In this document: positions 21,886 to 30,939 of the stretch, in pieces
Layout: each line of letters opens with the position of its first letter
Position numbering within the stretch: position 1 is the stretch's first letter
Assembly (NCBI RefSeq): GCF_001891165.1
Contig: NZ_LKKW01000012.1
Span: forward strand, 1 to 36,809
Direction: 5' to 3'
DNA length: 36,809 nt
DNA from: Streptobacillus ratti
GTDB taxonomy: Bacteria > Fusobacteriota > Fusobacteriia > Fusobacteriales > Leptotrichiaceae
The notes under the pieces: generated by a model
What the model saw: the letters and a program-made list of their open reading frames with translations, nothing else
The model's database searches: none
What the model was told of the DNA's origin: nothing
Position numbers and translations under genes: made by a program

Positions 21886-23216
21886 TGTTTAAAGGTTTGA
21901 GTGATAAATTACAAGAAACTTTTAAAAAGTTATCTGGACAAAGTAAAATCACTGAAAGTAATATCACGGAAGCTTTAAGAGAAGTAAGACTTGCCTTACT
22001 TGAAGCAGATGTTAATTACATAGTAGTTAAGAATTTTGTTAAGAGAATAAAAGAAAAAGCACAAGGACAAGAAGTTATTAAAGGTGTAAATCCAAGACAA
22101 CAGTTTATAAAAATAATAAATGATGAATTAATAGAAGTTTTAGGAGGGCAAAATACAGCTTTAAATAAGGCAACTTCAAAACCTACTATTATTATGCTAG
22201 TTGGATTGCAAGGAGCAGGTAAAACTACTTTTGCAGGAAAATTAGCTAAGCTTTTAAAGAAAGAAAAAAATAAAGCATTTTTAATAGGAGCAGATGTATA
22301 TAGACCAGCTGCTAAGAAACAATTAATGGTACTTGCAAATCAAATAGGAGTTCCATTCTATAGTATAGAAGATAGTAATAATGTATTAGAAATAGTTAAT
22401 AATGGATTACTAGAGGCTAAAAAAGAAGATGCTGATTATGTATTAATAGATACTGCTGGAAGATTGCATGTTGATGAGGTTTTAATGCAGGAACTTCAAG
22501 ATGTTAAATCAAGCATTAATCCAACAGAAATTCTGTTAGTTGTAGATGGTATGACAGGGCAAGATGCAGTAAATGTGGCTAAAACATTTAATGATGCTTT
22601 AGATATCACAGGAGTAGTAGTTACAAAATTAGATGGTGATACTCGTGGAGGGGCAGCTCTATCTATTAAAGAAATTTCAGGTAAACCTATTAAATATATT
22701 TCTGAGGGGGAAAAGCTTGATGATATATCAGTATTTCACCCTGAAAGACTTGCAAGTAGAATACTTGGAATGGGAGATGTAGTATCTTTAGTTGAAAAAG
22801 CTAAAGATGCTATAGATGAAAAAGAAGCACGTGAAATGGAAGCAAAATTTAGAAAAAATCAATTTGATTTTGAAGATTTTTTAAAACAATTTAAAATGAT
22901 TAAAAGAATGGGTTCTCTTGGAGGTATATTAAAAATGCTACCAGGTATGGGAGCTTTAGGAGATATAGATCTTACTGGTGCTGAAAAAGAGATGAAAAAA
23001 GTAGAAGCTATAATATATTCTATGACAGTAGAGGAAAGAAGAAATCCTAATCTTTTAAAAGTAAGTAGTAGAAAAACAAGAATAGCAAAAGGTTCAGGTA
23101 CAGATGTAACACAAATCAATAAATTACTTAAACAATTTGAACAGATGAAACAAATGATGAAAATGTTTAATTCTGGAAATATACCTGGGTTTGGACAAAT
23201 AGGAAAAAAAAGATAA
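21885..23216 (+). CDS. ffh: Signal recognition particle protein Ffh (SRP54)
   Basis: A 443-residue GTPase that binds 4.5S/6S RNA and signal sequences and delivers nascent membrane proteins to FtsY. Domains are N (about 1-90), G (about 91-295, with GLQGAGKT at 107-114, DTAGRLH, TKLDGDTRGGAAL), and the Met-rich M domain (about 320-443, with KMLPGMGALG and the basic RNA-binding helix ending GSGTDVTQINKLLKQF). Length is normal. It is coupled to ylxM. In many bacteria rpsP follows; here two acyl-ligase fusion genes come first, 25 nt downstream. Confidence 0.97.
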   Translation: MFKGLSDKLQETFKKLSGQSKITESNITEALREVRLALLEADVNYIVVKNFVKRIKEKAQGQEVIKGVNPRQQFIKIINDELIEVLGGQNTALNKATSKPTIIMLVGLQGAGKTTFAGKLAKLLKKEKNKAFLIGADVYRPAAKKQLMVLANQIGVPFYSIEDSNNVLEIVNNGLLEAKKEDADYVLIDTAGRLHVDEVLMQELQDVKSSINPTEILLVVDGMTGQDAVNVAKTFNDALDITGVVVTKLDGDTRGGAALSIKEISGKPIKYISEGEKLDDISVFHPERLASRILGMGDVVSLVEKAKDAIDEKEAREMEAKFRKNQFDFEDFLKQFKMIKRMGSLGGILKMLPGMGALGDIDLTGAEKEMKKVEAIIYSMTVEERRNPNLLKVSSRKTRIAKGSGTDVTQINKLLKQFEQMKQMMKMFNSGNIPGFGQIGKKR

Positions 23217-23241
23217 AGTGTAATATTAGGAGGAGCTATAT

Positions 23242-25722
23242 ATGTTCTTACAAAAATCAAATAGGTTAGCTTTGGTTGACTCTAAAGGAAATAAGGTAAG
23301 TCATAGTGAATTGGTAGATAAGGTTAAGTATTTTTCAAAAAATGTAATTAAAGAAACTAAAGATATTCAAAAATTTAATGTAATAATGATGGAAAACAGA
23401 AAAGAATGGTTATATACTTTTTATGCAATTTGGGATAAAAAGAATATTCCATTAGTAATTGATTCAGAGTCTAGTATAGAAGAAATAGTGTACTTTTTAA
23501 AAGATTCTAATGCAACAAGTATTTATGTTTCAAATAAGACATATGAAAAGGCTAAAGAAACAATAGATACATTAGGAAGAGAAATAACTATAGTAAATAT
23601 AGATGATGTAGAAATAGATGAAAATAAATTAAAAGAGATAGCAAAAGATAATAACTTATTATCTCATCCAGAGGGAGAAGAATTAGCAATAATGCTATAT
23701 ACTTCAGGGACTACAGGGAATCCAAAAGGTGTAATGCTTACTTTTAATAATATAGAAGCACAGATTGAATCAATAAAATCATTAATGATTATTGAAGAAA
23801 ATGAGCAAGTATTGGCAGGACTGCCTTTTCATCACATACTTCCATTAATGACAACAAATCTTTTATTTATGCACCATAGTACTCAATTTTCTATAGTATT
23901 TATAGATAATCTTTCAAGTCAGGATATATTGAAAGCTTTAAGTGATAATGATGTAACAATATTATCTATGGTTCCAAGGGTGTATAAGTTATTTTATAGT
24001 TCTATAAAAAGTAAAATTGATTCTAAGGTTACTGCTAAAAACTTATTTAAACTTGCACAAACAGCTAAAAATATTAAATTTTCAAGAGCATTGTTTAATA
24101 AGATACATAAAATGTTTGGTGGAAAACTTACAAGAGTTATATCAGGTGGAGCTAAAACTGATAAGGAAATAGCTGATTTTTTTGACATTATAGGTATTGA
24201 ATACTTTGAAGGTTATGGTTTAAGTGAAACTTCACCAGTAGTTGCATGTTCAACTACAAAACATGGTAAGAAAAATGGAACTGTAGGAAGAAAAGTTGAT
24301 AATATAGAAGTTAAATTAGTTGATGGAGAATTATGGGTTAAAGGTCCTATAGTAATGAAAGGGTATTACAATAAACCTGAAGAAACAGCTAAGGTAATAA
24401 CTGAAGATGGTTGGTTTAAAACTGGAGATTTAGCAGAAATAGATGAAGAAGGCTTTATTACTATTATAGGAAGAAAAAACTCTATGATAGTATTATCTAA
24501 TGGTAAAAATATAGATCCTGAGAAATTGGAAAATAGGTTATTAGGATATTCAAATGAAATAATAAAAGAAATAGGAATTTTTGCTAAAAATGATAAATTA
24601 GCAGCTTTAATAGTAATAGATGATAATAAAATAAAAGAAAAAAGAATAACAAATATTAAACCATATATAGAAGATGCAATATCATTTTATAATGCAGCTT
24701 CACATGGATATGAAAAAATATTGGAATATAAGATGACTGAAATGGAATTACCTAAAACTAGAATAGGTAAATTAAAAAGATTTATGTTAAAAGATATATA
24801 TTTAGGTCATATGAAAGATGAAGAAAAAGAAAAAGTAGAAGAACCAGATACTTTAGAATATAAGGTTTTAAAAGAATATATTTTTAATATGAAAAATGAA
24901 TATGCTGAACCTAATGTAAACCTAGAAATAGAATTTGGACTAGATTCTTTAGACCAGGTTGAATTACTTTCTTTTATAGAAAGAAGTTTTGGAGTTAAGC
25001 TTACAGCAGAAGAATTTAAAGAAAATATTAATTTAATTAAGTTATCAGAATTAATAAAAAATAAATCTGAAAAATTTATTGAAACAAAAGATCAATGGAA
25101 AGAAATAATAAAAAATGCACCAATAAGAGAATTAGAAAATGGAAGTGGAATTAGATTTTTAAGACCTCTTGGTTGGCTTATTTTTAAAATTTATTTTAGA
25201 TTAAGTATTAAAGGTAAGGAAAATATAAAAGATGAACCACAAATATTTATTGCTAATCATGCAAGCTTTTTAGATGCATTGGCACTTAATTTATTACTTC
25301 CAAAAAAAGTATCTAAGGATACTTATTCACTTGCTATAGATTGGTACTTTAAAAGCAGTTTTATGAAAAAACTTGCTAAGGAAACTAATTTAGTTTTATT
25401 AGATATTGATGGAAATATTAAAGATACAATAGAACAAATTGCATCAGTATTAAAACAAGGGAAAAATGTATTTATATTCCCAGAAGGAACAAGAACAAAA
25501 GATGGTAATTTATCACCATTTAAAAAGACTTTTGCAATAATATCAAAAGAAATGAATGTAAAAATTACTTGTTTAAAAATTGATGGAACTTTTGAAGCTT
25601 ATTCAAGATATGATAAATATCCTAAACCTAAAAAAATAACAGTTAGTTATTTAGGAGAAATTAATCCACAACATTTAAGTTATGATGAAATAGTTGATAA
25701 AGCAAGAGATATGTATAATTAG
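23242..25722 (+). CDS. Fusion protein: AMP-forming acyl ligase, acyl carrier domain and PlsC-type acyltransferase (first copy)
   Basis: An 826-residue protein with three enzymatic parts in order. Residues about 1-535 are an AMP-forming acyl ligase: P-loop YTSGTTGNPKG (153-163), GYGLSETSP (324-332), TGD (394-396) and GRK (410-412). Residues about 545-625 are an acyl carrier domain with the phosphopantetheine Ser569 in GLDSL. Residues about 640-826 are an LPLAT/PlsC acyltransferase with HASFLD (673-678, the HX4D motif) and FPEGTR (746-751). I infer that it activates a fatty acid, loads its own carrier and transfers the chain to a lysophospholipid or glycerol phosphate. E. coli Aas has the acyltransferase first and no carrier. 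It follows ffh by 25 nt with an AGGAGG site, and its paralogue comes next. Confidence 0.85.
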   Translation: MFLQKSNRLALVDSKGNKVSHSELVDKVKYFSKNVIKETKDIQKFNVIMMENRKEWLYTFYAIWDKKNIPLVIDSESSIEEIVYFLKDSNATSIYVSNKTYEKAKETIDTLGREITIVNIDDVEIDENKLKEIAKDNNLLSHPEGEELAIMLYTSGTTGNPKGVMLTFNNIEAQIESIKSLMIIEENEQVLAGLPFHHILPLMTTNLLFMHHSTQFSIVFIDNLSSQDILKALSDNDVTILSMVPRVYKLFYSSIKSKIDSKVTAKNLFKLAQTAKNIKFSRALFNKIHKMFGGKLTRVISGGAKTDKEIADFFDIIGIEYFEGYGLSETSPVVACSTTKHGKKNGTVGRKVDNIEVKLVDGELWVKGPIVMKGYYNKPEETAKVITEDGWFKTGDLAEIDEEGFITIIGRKNSMIVLSNGKNIDPEKLENRLLGYSNEIIKEIGIFAKNDKLAALIVIDDNKIKEKRITNIKPYIEDAISFYNAASHGYEKILEYKMTEMELPKTRIGKLKRFMLKDIYLGHMKDEEKEKVEEPDTLEYKVLKEYIFNMKNEYAEPNVNLEIEFGLDSLDQVELLSFIERSFGVKLTAEEFKENINLIKLSELIKNKSEKFIETKDQWKEIIKNAPIRELENGSGIRFLRPLGWLIFKIYFRLSIKGKENIKDEPQIFIANHASFLDALALNLLLPKKVSKDTYSLAIDWYFKSSFMKKLAKETNLVLLDIDGNIKDTIEQIASVLKQGKNVFIFPEGTRTKDGNLSPFKKTFAIISKEMNVKITCLKIDGTFEAYSRYDKYPKPKKITVSYLGEINPQHLSYDEIVDKARDMYN

Positions 25723-25770
25723 TTATGTTGATTTGGTGGGGAAAAATTAAGAGGAAGAAAGGAAGAAATT

Positions 25771-28260
25771 ATGTTTTTAAATAAATCTGATAGATTGGCG
25801 ATAGTAGATTTTGACGGAACAAGAATAAGTCATACAAATCTTGTAAATACGGTAAAATATTATTCCAAGTATGTTATATCTGAAGGAATACCTAAAACTT
25901 TTAGTATTATTATGATGGAAAATAGAAAAGAATGGTTTTACGCATTTTATTCATTATGGGATATGGATTTAATTCCTGTTGCAGTAGATGCTCTGTCAAA
26001 TGAAAAAGAATTAGAATATTTTTTAAATGATTCAGGTGCTACTTGCATTTATGTTTCTAATAATACTTATGAAGTTGCAAAGAAAGCAATTGAAGCCACA
26101 AATAGAGATATTAAAATATTTAATGTTGATGAAATTGAAATAGATAAAACTCTATTTTCTGAAATAGAAAAAGATGAGAGAATACTTTCACATCCAGAAA
26201 TGGAAGATATAGCTGTAATGCTATATACCTCAGGAACTACAGGGCAACCTAAAGGAGTTATGTTGACTTATGGTAATATACATCATCAAATATTATCTAT
26301 AAAATCATTAGAAATAACATGGGATGATGAACAGATTTTAGCAGTATTACCTTTTCATCATATACTGCCATTGATGTCGGCTAATATTTACTATATGTAT
26401 CACGAAAATCAACATTCTGTGGTATTAGTAGAAAAATTATCTAGTCAAGAAATATTAAAGGCATTATCAGAAAATGATGTAACGATGTTAGTATTGGTTC
26501 CAAGAGTTTATAAGTTATTCTATAAATCTATTAAAAATACTATAGATTCTAAATGGATAACTAGACTTATATATGCACTTGCTAAGAAAATAAATAATAA
26601 GAATTTTTCTAAGAAAATATTTAAAAAAGTGCATGAAAAATTTGGTGGTAAACTAAGAAGTATGGTAGTTGGAGGAGCTAAGTCTGATATTGAAATGATA
26701 GAATTTTTCAATACTTTAGGTTTTGATTACTGCGAAGGTTATGGACTTACTGAAACTTCTCCAATAATATCAGGAAATACAATTAATCATGGATATAAGG
26801 TAGGGACTGTTGGAAAACCAGTAGATAATATAGAGGTTAAAGTTGTAGATCAAGAACTATGGGTTAAAGGACCTATAGTAATGAAAGGGTATTATAACAA
26901 ACCTGAAAAAACTGCTGAGGTATTAACTGAAGATGGTTGGTTTAAAACAGGAGATGTAGTAGAAGTTGATGATGATGGATATATAAGTATAATTGGTCGT
27001 AAAAATGCTATGATAGTATTATCTAATGGGAAAAATGTAGACCCTGAATCATTAGAAATTAAATTTATGTCATCAGCTAATCAAATAATCAAAGAAATTG
27101 GAATAATAGGGCATAATGATAAATTAGCTGCATTAATAGTAGTAGATAGAAATGAGGCTAAGAAATTAAATATTTTAAATATAAACGCATATGTTAAAGA
27201 TACAGTAGAGTTCTATAACGGAGCTGTACATAATTATGAAAAAGTATTGGAATACAAGATTACTGAAGAAGAATTACCTAAGACCAGAATAGGTAAATTA
27301 AGAAGATTTATGTTAAAAGATTTGTATTCTGGAAAAGCTAAAGTTGAGAAAAATGAAACTGTAAATGAGCCAAATACTGAAGAATACAAGATACTTAAAG
27401 AGTTTATCTTTAAAATGAAAGGCGTTTATCCTGAGGCAAATAAAAATTTAGAAGTTGAATTTGGTCTTGATTCACTTGATCAGGTAGAATTATTAACTTT
27501 TATTGAAAATAGTTTTGGACTAAAAATATCAGAGGAAGATTTCAAAGATAATCTAACATTAATTGGATTATCTAAATATATAGAAGAGAAATCAGCTGGA
27601 TTTACTGAAACAACAGATCAATGGAAAGAAGTTATACAAAATGCACCTAATAAAGAACTTAAAGATGGTTGGTTAATGTCATTGATTAAACCAATAATGT
27701 TCTTATTATTTAAGTTATACTTTAGAATAGATATTAAGGGTTCAGAAAATATAAAGAATGAACAACAAATATTTATAGCAAACCATGAAAGTTTTATTGA
27801 TGGATTAGCATTTAGTTTATTAATACCTAATGTATCATCAGAAAAAACATATACTTTAGCTATAAATTGGTATTTCAAAAATGCTTTTATGAAGTTTTTT
27901 GCTAAACATGGTAATATATTATTACTTGATATTAATAAAAACATTAAATCTACTATAGAAAATGTATCATCAGCCCTTAAACAAGGAAAAAATATTTTCA
28001 TATTCCCAGAGGGAACAAGAACAAAAGATGGGAATTTAGGAGAATTTAAGAAGATATTTGCTATATTATCTAAAGAATTAAATATACCTGTAACTTGTTT
28101 AAAGATTGACGGAGCTTTTGAAGCATATTCAAGATATGATAAGTTCCCTAAACCTAAGAAATTATCTGTTAAATATTTAGGTCAAATTAAACCTGAAAAC
28201 ATGTCTTATTCTGAAATAGTTGATACGGCACGTAATATGTATTTAAATGATAAAAAATAA
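25771..28260 (+). CDS. Fusion protein: AMP-forming acyl ligase, acyl carrier domain and PlsC-type acyltransferase (second copy)
   Basis: An 829-residue paralogue of the preceding protein, alignable throughout with only small length differences, so a tandem duplication. All three active sites are intact: YTSGTTGQPKG starting at 152, Ser568 in GLDSL of the carrier domain, HESFID (672-677) and FPEGTR (745-750). Differences cluster in the ligase pocket region (about 230-330, for example LAVLPFHHILPLMSANIYYM against the first copy) and around the acyl acceptor region, suggesting different chain or acceptor preference. The ribosome site is a doubled AGGAAG. It ends about 85 nt before rpsP. Confidence 0.85.
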   Translation: MFLNKSDRLAIVDFDGTRISHTNLVNTVKYYSKYVISEGIPKTFSIIMMENRKEWFYAFYSLWDMDLIPVAVDALSNEKELEYFLNDSGATCIYVSNNTYEVAKKAIEATNRDIKIFNVDEIEIDKTLFSEIEKDERILSHPEMEDIAVMLYTSGTTGQPKGVMLTYGNIHHQILSIKSLEITWDDEQILAVLPFHHILPLMSANIYYMYHENQHSVVLVEKLSSQEILKALSENDVTMLVLVPRVYKLFYKSIKNTIDSKWITRLIYALAKKINNKNFSKKIFKKVHEKFGGKLRSMVVGGAKSDIEMIEFFNTLGFDYCEGYGLTETSPIISGNTINHGYKVGTVGKPVDNIEVKVVDQELWVKGPIVMKGYYNKPEKTAEVLTEDGWFKTGDVVEVDDDGYISIIGRKNAMIVLSNGKNVDPESLEIKFMSSANQIIKEIGIIGHNDKLAALIVVDRNEAKKLNILNINAYVKDTVEFYNGAVHNYEKVLEYKITEEELPKTRIGKLRRFMLKDLYSGKAKVEKNETVNEPNTEEYKILKEFIFKMKGVYPEANKNLEVEFGLDSLDQVELLTFIENSFGLKISEEDFKDNLTLIGLSKYIEEKSAGFTETTDQWKEVIQNAPNKELKDGWLMSLIKPIMFLLFKLYFRIDIKGSENIKNEQQIFIANHESFIDGLAFSLLIPNVSSEKTYTLAINWYFKNAFMKFFAKHGNILLLDINKNIKSTIENVSSALKQGKNIFIFPEGTRTKDGNLGEFKKIFAILSKELNIPVTCLKIDGAFEAYSRYDKFPKPKKLSVKYLGQIKPENMSYSEIVDTARNMYLNDKK

Positions 28261-28268
28261 TAAAAAAT

Positions 28269-28292
28269 TTGTCAATAAAAAATACTTGACAA
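28269..28292. promoter_or_regulatory. Inverted repeat overlapping the rpsP -35
   Basis: TTGTCAA (28269-28275) and TTGACAA (28286-28292) are perfect 7-bp inverted arms with a 10-bp spacer. The right arm contains the -35 of the rpsP promoter. It may be a weak terminator for the acyl-ligase operon (it is followed by TATTT) or an operator. Confidence 0.4.
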
Positions 28293-28314
28293 TATTTCAT
28301 TAATATTGTAAAAT
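28286..28314 (+). promoter_or_regulatory. Promoter of rpsP
   Basis: A consensus TTGACA (28286-28291), 17 bp, TAAAAT (28309-28314). The rpsP start at 28346 follows a GGAGGA site, so rpsP does not depend on the ffh promoter. Confidence 0.82.
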
Positions 28315-28345
28315 GTGTTGTAATAAAAATTTGGAGGAATAATAA

Positions 28346-28612
28346 ATGTTAAAATTAAGATTAACTAGATTAGGTAGAAAAAAAGCACCTTTCTATAGAA
28401 TAGCAGCAATGGAAGCATTAGGAAAAAGAGATGGGAAAGCAGTAGCTTATGTTGGAACATACAATCCATTAGTTTCTGAAAACCAAGTAAACTTAAAAGA
28501 AGAAGAAATTTTAAGATTTTTATCAAATGGAGCACAACCAACAGAAACAGTTAAATCTATATTAACTAAAGCAGGAATTTGGGAAAAATTTGAAGCTTCT
28601 AAAAAAAGATAA
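28346..28612 (+). CDS. rpsP: 30S ribosomal protein bS16
   Basis: An 88-residue protein with the S16 opening LKLRLTRLGRKKAPFYRIA, then AYVGTYNPL and SNGAQPTETVKSILTKAG. S16 is an early assembly protein of the small subunit. The usual followers (KH-domain protein, rimM, trmD, rplS) are absent: a terminator comes 18 nt after the stop and a HAD phosphatase gene next. It therefore has its own promoter and terminator and is transcribed alone or with limited read-through. Confidence 0.96.
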   Translation: MLKLRLTRLGRKKAPFYRIAAMEALGKRDGKAVAYVGTYNPLVSENQVNLKEEEILRFLSNGAQPTETVKSILTKAGIWEKFEASKKR

Positions 28613-28630
28613 ATAAAACATAGAATATAT

Positions 28631-28678
28631 AACACTTAAAGAATAGATTTTATCTTAGTATTTAAGTGTTTTTCTTTT
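28631..28678 (+). terminator. Rho-independent terminator of rpsP
   Basis: AACACTTAAA (28631-28640) pairs perfectly with TTTAAGTGTT (28661-28670); the 20-nt loop may fold further (AGAT/ATCT). A TTTCTTTT tail follows. Confidence 0.82.
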
Positions 28679-28700
28679 AGAAAGGAAGATAATAGAGATT

Positions 28701-29498
28701 ATGAATAATATTAAATTAATTTCTTTTGATTTAGATGGAACCATACTTAAAGATTCTAAATTATCAAAAGGTGTTATTGAGGCTTTTCATAAATTAGAAA
28801 ATAAAGGTATAATGTTAGTTGTAAATACAGGAAGAAGTATAGATAGCCTTTATGAAATGTTTGATTTACTTAAATTATCAGGTAAAAATAATTATGCTAT
28901 ACTTACAACAGGGGCTGTAGTACAGAATATAGATACAAGAAAAATAATTAAACATTTTTCTTTAACTCTTGATGATTATAAATACATTAGAAAAAATGTA
29001 GATGATAAATATAATTTGAGTGTTTATACACCAGATAAACTTTATTATGTTGATGAAATATTTCCAGAAATAGTAGAAGATAATGAAATACTTTTAATGG
29101 AAATGGAAAAATTTGTTGAAGATGAAAATATTGAAATTTCAAGAGTAAATATTATGGGAAGTAAAGAAGAATTAGATGAATTTGAAAGTAAACATGATAA
29201 AACTTTTCTTGATAAATACTATTTTGTAAGAACAATACCTATAAGTATAGAAATATTGAATAAAAATGCAAGTAAAGGTAATGGATTAAAAGCATTTATG
29301 GAAGAACTTAATATAGATCCTAGTGAAGCAATAGCTATAGGCGATGGGAATAATGATATTTCTATGTTTGAAGTAGTAGAACATTCTGTTGCCATGGGTA
29401 ATGCAAGTGATTTGGTTAAATCTCATGCTAAATATGTTACAGATAGTATAGATAATGATGGTTTTGTAAAAATGCTAGAAATGTTTAAATTAATATAG
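28701..29498 (+). CDS. Cof-type HAD hydrolase (sugar or cofactor phosphatase)
   Basis: A 265-residue HAD-IIB phosphatase. The nucleophile and acid/base are D10 and D12 in SFDLDGT. Motif II is VNTGRS near 43, followed by a C2-type cap (about 85-185). Motif IV is GDGNND, with D215 and D219 binding Mg. Members dephosphorylate sugar phosphates, FMN or PLP with broad overlap, so the substrate cannot be set. The ribosome site AAAGGAAG follows the rpsP terminator directly; no separate promoter was obvious, so it may depend on read-through. Confidence 0.88.
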   Translation: MNNIKLISFDLDGTILKDSKLSKGVIEAFHKLENKGIMLVVNTGRSIDSLYEMFDLLKLSGKNNYAILTTGAVVQNIDTRKIIKHFSLTLDDYKYIRKNVDDKYNLSVYTPDKLYYVDEIFPEIVEDNEILLMEMEKFVEDENIEISRVNIMGSKEELDEFESKHDKTFLDKYYFVRTIPISIEILNKNASKGNGLKAFMEELNIDPSEAIAIGDGNNDISMFEVVEHSVAMGNASDLVKSHAKYVTDSIDNDGFVKMLEMFKLI

Positions 29499-29576
29499 GA
29501 CTCTAAAGGCAAAACTTGTCCTAAAAAGTTTTTGAGCAAAAGCTCCATTGTAATTCTTTTATTATTTTAGATTTTT

Positions 29577-29633
29577 AATCGTTCGTTAGTATAAGGTGTA
29601 AAATAAATAAGTCGTAAAAATAATCGTTCGATT
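29577..29633. repeat. Two AATCGTTCG direct repeats, one palindromic
   Basis: AATCGTTCG occurs at 29577-29585 and 29622-29630, 45 nt apart. The second is part of AATCG-TT-CGATT (29622-29633), a perfect dyad. Two copies of a 9-mer with two CG steps are unlikely by chance in such AT-rich DNA. They lie between convergent genes, an odd place for an operator. The function is unknown. Confidence 0.5.
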
Positions 29634-29681
29634 TAAATTTGATAAAAAGAATTACTACCAAAATAACTATTATAAAAATAA

Positions 29682-30179
29682 TTAATAATTACCTTTTAGG
29701 TCAACTTCTATAGTTAGTTTTGAATTTTCTATATCAATTCTTTCTGACATAGAGTTGACCTTTTTTTCTAATTTTATAAATTCTTCTTTTAAAATATTTT
29801 GGTTTAGTACACCGTAATTTACTACACCTACTCCACTTTCTGCACTTGAAGTATTAGAATTAAGGACTCTTTCTAAAAATGATAATAAAGCCCTTTTATT
29901 TTTCACATCTTCTAAGTGGTAGAATATAGGTAAATCATCTATTTTATTAGTAGCATTTGCATGATTTAAAGTAGATTTCAAAGTAGCTAAATCTTGATTT
30001 ATAGTTTCAAGTTCTGAATAAATTTCTAGCATTTCTTTAGCCTGTGTTTTATCAAAAACATCTTTTCCATTAACTTTTAAAGGTATATTAGAATAAGAAT
30101 TTAAATTAATAAAAATTCTATTTTGTTTTTTTGTTAAATTTGATATTAAAAATATACATTGTTGTATAGTTATTTTCAT
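29682..30179 (-). CDS. DIP1984-like (septicolysin-type) protein
   Basis: A 165-residue, mostly helical protein with no signal peptide or membrane segment. The pattern resembles the DIP1984 family as I remember it: an N-terminal helix that binds a partner helix, ETINQDLATLKSTLNHANAT in the middle, then DVKNKRALLSFLERVL and a closing helix (EEFIKLEKKVNSMSERIDIEN). Some members are labelled septicolysin, but no toxic role is established. It is the last gene of the long minus-strand run, 13 nt after truA, with an AAGGAGGA ribosome site. The family call is moderate; it might be a lineage-specific helical protein. Confidence 0.45.
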   Translation of the reverse strand: MKITIQQCIFLISNLTKKQNRIFINLNSYSNIPLKVNGKDVFDKTQAKEMLEIYSELETINQDLATLKSTLNHANATNKIDDLPIFYHLEDVKNKRALLSFLERVLNSNTSSAESGVGVVNYGVLNQNILKEEFIKLEKKVNSMSERIDIENSKLTIEVDLKGNY

Positions 30180-30192
30180 ATTTTCTTCCTCC

Positions 30193-30939
30193 TTATTTTA
30201 CATGGTATAGATAAAGTCCACTACCATCTAATACATATTTTTTTGCGTTAGGATTTGGATTATCAAACCCTTTTTTAATAAAATCTATATTAATTTTATT
30301 TTCATATATGGCTAAAGCTGTTCCTACAATTATTCTTACCATAGTTTTTAAAAAACTGTTTCCTTTGATATATATATGAATATTTTTATCTTTTTTTATA
30401 GCGTAACATTCATAAATTTCTCTTATGGGATTTTTATTAGCCTTGTTTTCTTTTTTAGAAAAATTAGAAAAATTGTGTTTACCAATAAAGTGTTTTAAAA
30501 TATTATTTAGTTTTTCAACATCTATTTCATAATTTATTCTTGTTATATATTTTCTGTTAAAAGGTGTAATATTCTCTTTGTTTGAAATTATATACTCATA
30601 TGTTCTCTCACTACTATCATATCTTGAATTATAGTCTATATCGACCTTTTCTATAGAAAGAATTTTAATAGCATAATTAGAATATTTTTCTATTTTACTC
30701 TTGATGATTTCTAGGTTTATGTCCTTGCTAATTATAAAGTTAGAAATTTGCATTTTAGCATGAACTCCTTTATCAGTTCTTCCGGAACTTATCATATTAA
30801 CTTTTTCGTTAAATGAGTTAATAAGTATATCTTCTATGGTACCTTGAACTGTGATTTTATCTTTTTGTCTTTGTGAACCATAAAAAGCACTGCCGTCATA
30901 TTGATATATAATTTTAATATTATTCGTTATATTACTCAT
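30193..30939 (-). CDS. truA: tRNA pseudouridine(38-40) synthase TruA
   Basis: A 248-residue enzyme that isomerises uridines 38-40 in the tRNA anticodon arm. Family marks are IYQYDGSAFYGSQRQ at the start, catalytic D56 in SSGRTDKGVHA, the FNSRYDSSERTYEY-like block (YNSRYDSSERTYEYI), and NSFLKTMVRIIVGTAL near the end. The start ATG overlaps the stop of the upstream HAD gene (ATGAGTAA), so the two are translationally coupled. Length is normal. Confidence 0.95.
   Translation of the reverse strand: MSNITNNIKIIYQYDGSAFYGSQRQKDKITVQGTIEDILINSFNEKVNMISSGRTDKGVHAKMQISNFIISKDINLEIIKSKIEKYSNYAIKILSIEKVDIDYNSRYDSSERTYEYIISNKENITPFNRKYITRINYEIDVEKLNNILKHFIGKHNFSNFSKKENKANKNPIREIYECYAIKKDKNIHIYIKGNSFLKTMVRIIVGTALAIYENKINIDFIKKGFDNPNPNAKKYVLDGSGLYLYHVK

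Noticed and set aside
29497-29545. A terminator after the Cof-type phosphatase (AGGAC/GTCCT and GAGC/GCTC hairpins)
   Set aside because: The stems are 4-5 bp and not followed by a T run.
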